Below, in pieces: positions 60,463-64,000 of a stretch of 64,000 bases of DNA. The position numbers and the translations under genes were made by a program. The notes under the pieces were generated by a model. The model did not search any database. It saw only the letters and a program-made list of their open reading frames with translations, and was not told the origin of the DNA. Each line of letters starts with the position of its first letter. Position 1 is the stretch's first letter. This DNA is from SZUA-100 sp965248135 (lineage in GTDB: Bacteria; Pseudomonadota; Alphaproteobacteria; Rhizobiales; Rhizobiaceae), in assembly GCA_965248135.1 (NCBI GenBank), contig CBDFIN010000011.1:620001-684000 (forward strand). Direction: 5' to 3'.

Positions 60463-61197
60463 ATGAGCATTAAGCGAAAAGACATCCACAATTCGGATAT
60501 TCCCGAATTGTGCAAATCTTGCGAGGCAAGACACCGTGGTATTTGCGGTGCGCTTGATTCCACTCAGCTGAAAAACCTGAGCAAAGTGGCAGTCCGCAAG
60601 CAACATCCTTGCGGTGCCGAACTGATTGGTGACGCCGAAGAAATTCACAACTATTCGAATGTGCTGCGTGGTGTCGTCAAGCTGACCAAGGCGATGAGCG
60701 ATGGCAGGGAGCAGATTGTCGGCCTTCAGTTTGCGCCGGATTTTCTTGGCCGTCCTTTCCACGAGGAAAGCCATGTCGGTGCTGAAGCTGCATCCAATGT
60801 CGAACTTTGTACCTTCCCCAAATTGACTATCGAAAACATGTTAAAGGCATCGGCCCCGTTGAAACAGCGAATGCTGGTGCAGACTTTGGCCGAACTGGAC
60901 GAGGCACGTGAATGGATGCTGACCCTTGGACGCAAAACGGCTGGCGAGAAAGTGGCCAGTTTCGTTTATATGATCGCCAGCCATATAGACCCCGAAGAAC
61001 AACCCGACAGTGATAATTCGATCAGCTTCGATCTGCCCTTAAGCCGCGCTGATATTGCCGACTTCCTTGGATTGACCATTGAGACCGTATCACGCCAGCT
61101 GACCAAATTGCGCAAGGCCGGTATTGTCGAAATCGATCACAATCGGCATTTTGTCATCCCTGACCTTGATCGTCTGCAGGGCTGTTCGGGTAAATAA
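60463..61197 (+). CDS. fnrL: FnrL-type oxygen-sensing transcriptional regulator (Crp/Fnr family)
   Basis: 244 aa from the ATG at 60463. N-terminal Cys17, Cys20 and Cys28, with Cys116 (in VELCTFPK), fit the four ligands of an oxygen-labile [4Fe-4S] cluster as in FNR/FnrL. The cyclic-nucleotide-like domain follows, and the recognition helix DFLGLTIETVSRQL has the E..SR residues that read TTGAT. It should activate the cco operon and hemerythrin gene, whose boxes match, and itself. It is 82 bp downstream of its own box. A haem-based FixK is unlikely because it lacks those Cys. Confidence 0.92.
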   Translation: MSIKRKDIHNSDIPELCKSCEARHRGICGALDSTQLKNLSKVAVRKQHPCGAELIGDAEEIHNYSNVLRGVVKLTKAMSDGREQIVGLQFAPDFLGRPFHEESHVGAEAASNVELCTFPKLTIENMLKASAPLKQRMLVQTLAELDEAREWMLTLGRKTAGEKVASFVYMIASHIDPEEQPDSDNSISFDLPLSRADIADFLGLTIETVSRQLTKLRKAGIVEIDHNRHFVIPDLDRLQGCSGK

Positions 61198-61385
61198 TAC
61201 CACGGGAAGGTAATACAGACTTCTCCTGGTCTGGTCCTTGTCATCATCAGCCGGCCAGTGGAAGGCATAGGCTTTCGATGGCTTTGAATAAGCTGATCTT
61301 GTTTGAATAATTTTACTTTTCCAGCTTTACCGACCGGCATTTGTTGCCCAATATCAAATTGTTGCAATCAGTCGGGATGGAAGGA

Positions 61386-62936
61386 ATGTCGACAGCAGAC
61401 CCTGTAAAGACAACGGTAAAGCGGGCTGGCCGCTCAGCCCGGCGCAAGGACCGCGCCGGTGGCGGCACTGTTGCCGGTATTGCCTATATCAAGCGCAACA
61501 TCCCGACCTATGAATTGCTGTCACAGGAAAACCTTGAACGCATTGAAAAGACTGCCGACCGCATTCTGGCAGAAATCGGCATAGAGTTTCGCGATGATGA
61601 TGAAAGTCTGGCGCTGTGGCGTACTGCGGGTGCCAAAGTCGAAGGTGAACTGGTCAAGTGCGAACCCGGCATGTTGCGCGAAATTTTGCAAACCGCGCCG
61701 GCGCAATTTACCAAACTTGCCCGCAATCCCGCCAATAATGTTGAAATCGGCGGCGGCAATGTGGTCTTTGCGCCCGCTTATGGTTCTCCCTTTGTTATGG
61801 ATCTGGATGAAGGCCGGCGCTACGGCACGCTGCAGGATTTTGAAAATTTCATCAAATTGGCACAGGCATCTCCCTGGTTCCACCACTCGGGTGGCACCAT
61901 TTGTGAGCCGGTCGATATCCCCGTCAACAAGCGCCATCTCGATATGGTCTATGCCCATATCCGCTATTCAGACCGACCGTTTCTCGGCTCCATTATCACC
62001 CGGTCACGGGCCGAAGATTCAATCGAAATGTGCCGCATCCTGCATGGTGCCGACGTGGTCGACAACCACTGCACCATCATGGGCAACGTTAATGTCAATT
62101 CACCGCTGGTGTGGGACGGCGAGGCGACAAAGGTGATCCGCGCCTACGCCCGTGCCAATCAGGGTTCGGTGATCGTGCCGTTCATTCTTGGTGGCGCCAT
62201 GGGGCCTGTCACCAATGCCGGTGCTATTGCCCAGGCGCTGGCCGAAGCCATTGCCGGATGTGCCCTCACCCAGTTGGAACGGCCCGGAGCGCCGGTGGTT
62301 TTCGGCAATTTCCTGTCATCCATGTCACTAAAATCGGGGTCGCCGACCTTTGGCACGCCCGAGCCGGCGCTCGGATCGTTGGTCATCGGCCAGCTGGCGC
62401 GGCGTCTTAAATTACCATTACGCTGTTCCGGCAGCTTCACCACTTCAAAACTGCCCGATGCCCAGGCGATGGCCGAGAGCACCATGTCGATGCTTGCGGC
62501 CATCCATTGCGGCGCCAATTTTATTCTTCATTCGGCCGGTTTTCTCGACGGTCTGCTTTCAATGTCCTATGAAAAATTTGTCATGGATACCGACATGTGC
62601 GGCGCACTGCACACCTATCTTGAAGGTATTACGGTTGACGATAATTCGCTGGCAATGGAAGCTTTTCGCGAAGTCGGGCCCGGCAATCATTTCTTCGGCT
62701 GTAATCACACCATGAAGAATTACCAGACGGCGTTTTGGGATTCCGATATGGCGGACAATGAACCCTTTGAAAAATGGCTGGACGAAGGTTCAACCGATGC
62801 CGCCGGCCGCGCCAACACCCTGTGGAAGCAACGGCTTGAAGATTATCAAAAACCACCACTTGATGTGGCGATCGACGAGGCCCTTTGTGAGTTTATTGCC
62901 AAACGCAAGGCTTCGATGGAAGATGCCTGGCACTGA
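61386..62936 (+). CDS. MttB-family methyltransferase, non-pyrrolysine type
   Basis: 516 aa from the ATG at 61386, or 519 from 61377; the ribosome-like GGAAGGA is between them. An 'IKRNIPTYELLSQENLERIE' N-terminal region and HSGGTICEP, GALHTYLEGI, FFGCNHTMKNY in the body are family features. Archaeal MttB carries pyrrolysine at an in-frame UAG; here the frame is open to the end, so this is the non-Pyl branch. Members act on glycine betaine and other quaternary amines with a corrinoid partner, none of which is encoded here. Confidence 0.82.
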   Translation: MSTADPVKTTVKRAGRSARRKDRAGGGTVAGIAYIKRNIPTYELLSQENLERIEKTADRILAEIGIEFRDDDESLALWRTAGAKVEGELVKCEPGMLREILQTAPAQFTKLARNPANNVEIGGGNVVFAPAYGSPFVMDLDEGRRYGTLQDFENFIKLAQASPWFHHSGGTICEPVDIPVNKRHLDMVYAHIRYSDRPFLGSIITRSRAEDSIEMCRILHGADVVDNHCTIMGNVNVNSPLVWDGEATKVIRAYARANQGSVIVPFILGGAMGPVTNAGAIAQALAEAIAGCALTQLERPGAPVVFGNFLSSMSLKSGSPTFGTPEPALGSLVIGQLARRLKLPLRCSGSFTTSKLPDAQAMAESTMSMLAAIHCGANFILHSAGFLDGLLSMSYEKFVMDTDMCGALHTYLEGITVDDNSLAMEAFREVGPGNHFFGCNHTMKNYQTAFWDSDMADNEPFEKWLDEGSTDAAGRANTLWKQRLEDYQKPPLDVAIDEALCEFIAKRKASMEDAWH

Positions 62937-62970
62937 GTATACGGCAGAAATTGCACCGGGAGAGCGCACA

Positions 62971-64000
62971 ATGAAAATCACCAACATTCGGATCACCAAT
63001 GTCAATGTGCCGTTTGACGCACCGTTTTGGTGGACCGCAGGGCTTTATGGTGGCGCTTCGAAATCGATTATCGAGGTCGAGACTGACGAGGGCGTGGTCG
63101 GTCTTGGTGAAGCGCCCTGGTGGCATTTTGGCCGGGTGATCGAGGAAGAAATCGCTCCGGCACTGATCGGCGCTGACCCGCTCGATATCGCCGCTTGCGA
63201 AAGCCGTTGTGTGCCGCCCTGGCAAATTACCGCCAATACCGGAGAAAATGCCGTTTCCGTTGCCTTTGGCGCGGTGGAACTGGCGCTTTGGGATATCCGC
63301 GGCAAAGTATTTGATATGCCACTCTACAAGCTGCTTGGTGGTGCGGTGCGCAAGGATATCCCGTTTTCTGAGTATTTTTCCTTTCGCCCAAAGCACCAAG
63401 GTGCCGGTGGTGAAATGAGTGCGGAGGCAATTGTCGATTATTGCCTCAAAATGCAGGAAGAGCACGGCGCATCGATCTTCGAAGGCAAGCTCATTTTAGG
63501 TGATCCTCAGCTGGAAATCAAAACCGTGCGTCTTTTGCGCCAGGCGCTCGGCGATGAAGCGCAGATCAAGCTTGATTCCAATATGCAATATTCGCTCACC
63601 ACCGCGCGTTGGGTCATGCGCGAGATCGAACCCAATAATATCCGCAACTACGAGGACCCGGTTGCAACATTTGAGGAAATGGCGGCGCTGCGCCAACACA
63701 CCATCATCCCGTTTTCGACCCATGTTCCTGACCTGCCACGCGCCGTTGCGCTGGGGGCTCCGGATTTTTTCGTCTGCAATTTTGCTGCCCTTGGCGGGCT
63801 TTCCAACACCCTTAAGTTTATCGGCGCCTGCGAAACCATGGGCAAGGGTTTTTGGTGTTATTCAAATGATCTCGGCATCATGACGGCGGCATACCTGCAT
63901 GTGGTTGCGGCTACCCCGTGGATCACCGAAGCCTCGCAATCATTGTTCCGCTGGCAGGTTGGTGACGTCATCAAAGACGGGCCCTTCCTCCAGACCAACG
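62971..64000 (+). CDS. Enolase-superfamily (mandelate racemase/muconate-lactonising) enzyme, 3' end missing
   Basis: At least 343 codons, running off the right edge. The start ATG at 62971 has GGGAGAG upstream and is 34 bp after the MttB stop. The capping domain (VPFDAPFWWT ... AVELALWDIRGK) and barrel are clear. Barrel residues include the Lys of IFEGKLILGD, Asp in IKLDSNMQY (DxN metal pattern) and Glu in NYEDP. Members abstract a proton next to a carboxylate to dehydrate or epimerise acid sugars. The position after the MttB gene suggests the two share a pathway, but the substrate is unknown. Confidence 0.85.
   Translation, partial: MKITNIRITNVNVPFDAPFWWTAGLYGGASKSIIEVETDEGVVGLGEAPWWHFGRVIEEEIAPALIGADPLDIAACESRCVPPWQITANTGENAVSVAFGAVELALWDIRGKVFDMPLYKLLGGAVRKDIPFSEYFSFRPKHQGAGGEMSAEAIVDYCLKMQEEHGASIFEGKLILGDPQLEIKTVRLLRQALGDEAQIKLDSNMQYSLTTARWVMREIEPNNIRNYEDPVATFEEMAALRQHTIIPFSTHVPDLPRAVALGAPDFFVCNFAALGGLSNTLKFIGACETMGKGFWCYSNDLGIMTAAYLHVVAATPWITEASQSLFRWQVGDVIKDGPFLQTN

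Noticed and set aside
61198..61376. Possible cobalamin riboswitch before the MttB gene, suggested by GGGAAGG and CAGTGG
   Set aside because: The conserved B12-box and core order are missing, and the only hairpin is 5 bp long.
61386..62936. Possible pyrrolysine-containing MttB
   Set aside because: No in-frame UAG occurs before the natural stop, and no pyl genes are present in the window.
1..64000. CRISPR arrays, tRNA or rRNA genes and prophage genes
   Set aside because: No regularly spaced repeats, no tRNA T-arm or rRNA signatures, and no phage structural or integrase genes were seen on reading both strands.

Overview
The window reads as chromosomal DNA of a free-living, probably marine alphaproteobacterium, most likely Hyphomicrobiales. 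The reasons are the moderately high GC, the three-gene pntAA/pntAB/pntB transhydrogenase, a ccoNOQP-GHIS (fixNOQP-GHIS) block with perfect FNR boxes, an FnrL-type regulator, and many TRAP and ABC uptake systems. No rRNA, tRNA, CRISPR or phage genes were seen. The one mobile element is an intact insertion sequence.

Layout. 1-8404: inositol (or inositol-like polyol) uptake and catabolism. The minus strand carries a Gfo/Idh/MocA dehydrogenase, an IolE/MocC-like isomerase, a sugar-binding protein and a permease cut by the left edge. The divergent plus-strand operon is iolD-iolC-iolB-iolJ. An identical perfect 18-bp palindrome sits upstream of two of these promoters. 8448-21070: a minus-strand acid-uptake block with a 659-aa acyl-CoA synthetase, LivG-H-M-K-F ABC transporter, a small PH-like membrane protein, a PaaK-like ligase, and a fused indolepyruvate ferredoxin oxidoreductase. 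21288-27831: a TRAP operon with one binding protein but two complete permease pairs. 28137-31647: a glutamine-amidotransferase-like hydrolase, an amidase with an unknown partner, and a metallophosphoesterase. 31711-33115: an IS1202-group-like element with 16-bp target duplications. 33249-36633: a LacI regulator, an 8-oxoguanine deaminase and a creatininase-family hydrolase.

36689-39996: pntAA-pntAB-pntB, in which PntAA carries an extra C-terminal helix-hairpin-helix-like domain. 40551-42182: argB and a HAD nucleotidase. 42202-50355: ccoN-O-Q-P-G-H-I-S, the high-affinity cbb3 oxidase and its assembly genes, with two FNR boxes in the region shared with a divergent hemerythrin-like gene. 51267-54566: mmsA (which can also supply the last step of inositol breakdown), a threonine dehydratase-like enzyme and a KDPG-type aldolase. 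54887-57437: modABC molybdate transport. 57438-60340: an aminotransferase, a GNAT acetyltransferase and a DenD-like dehydrogenase. 60463-61197: an FnrL regulator preceded by its own FNR box, the likely controller of the cco genes. 61386-64000: a non-pyrrolysine MttB-family methyltransferase and an enolase-superfamily enzyme cut by the right edge.

The genes together suggest a scavenger of polyols, organic and aryl acids and methylated amines that can respire at low oxygen. No clearly novel defence or mobile system was found. The best leads are the doubled TRAP permease, the PntAA fusion, the repeated palindrome, and the structure and long target duplication of the insertion sequence.
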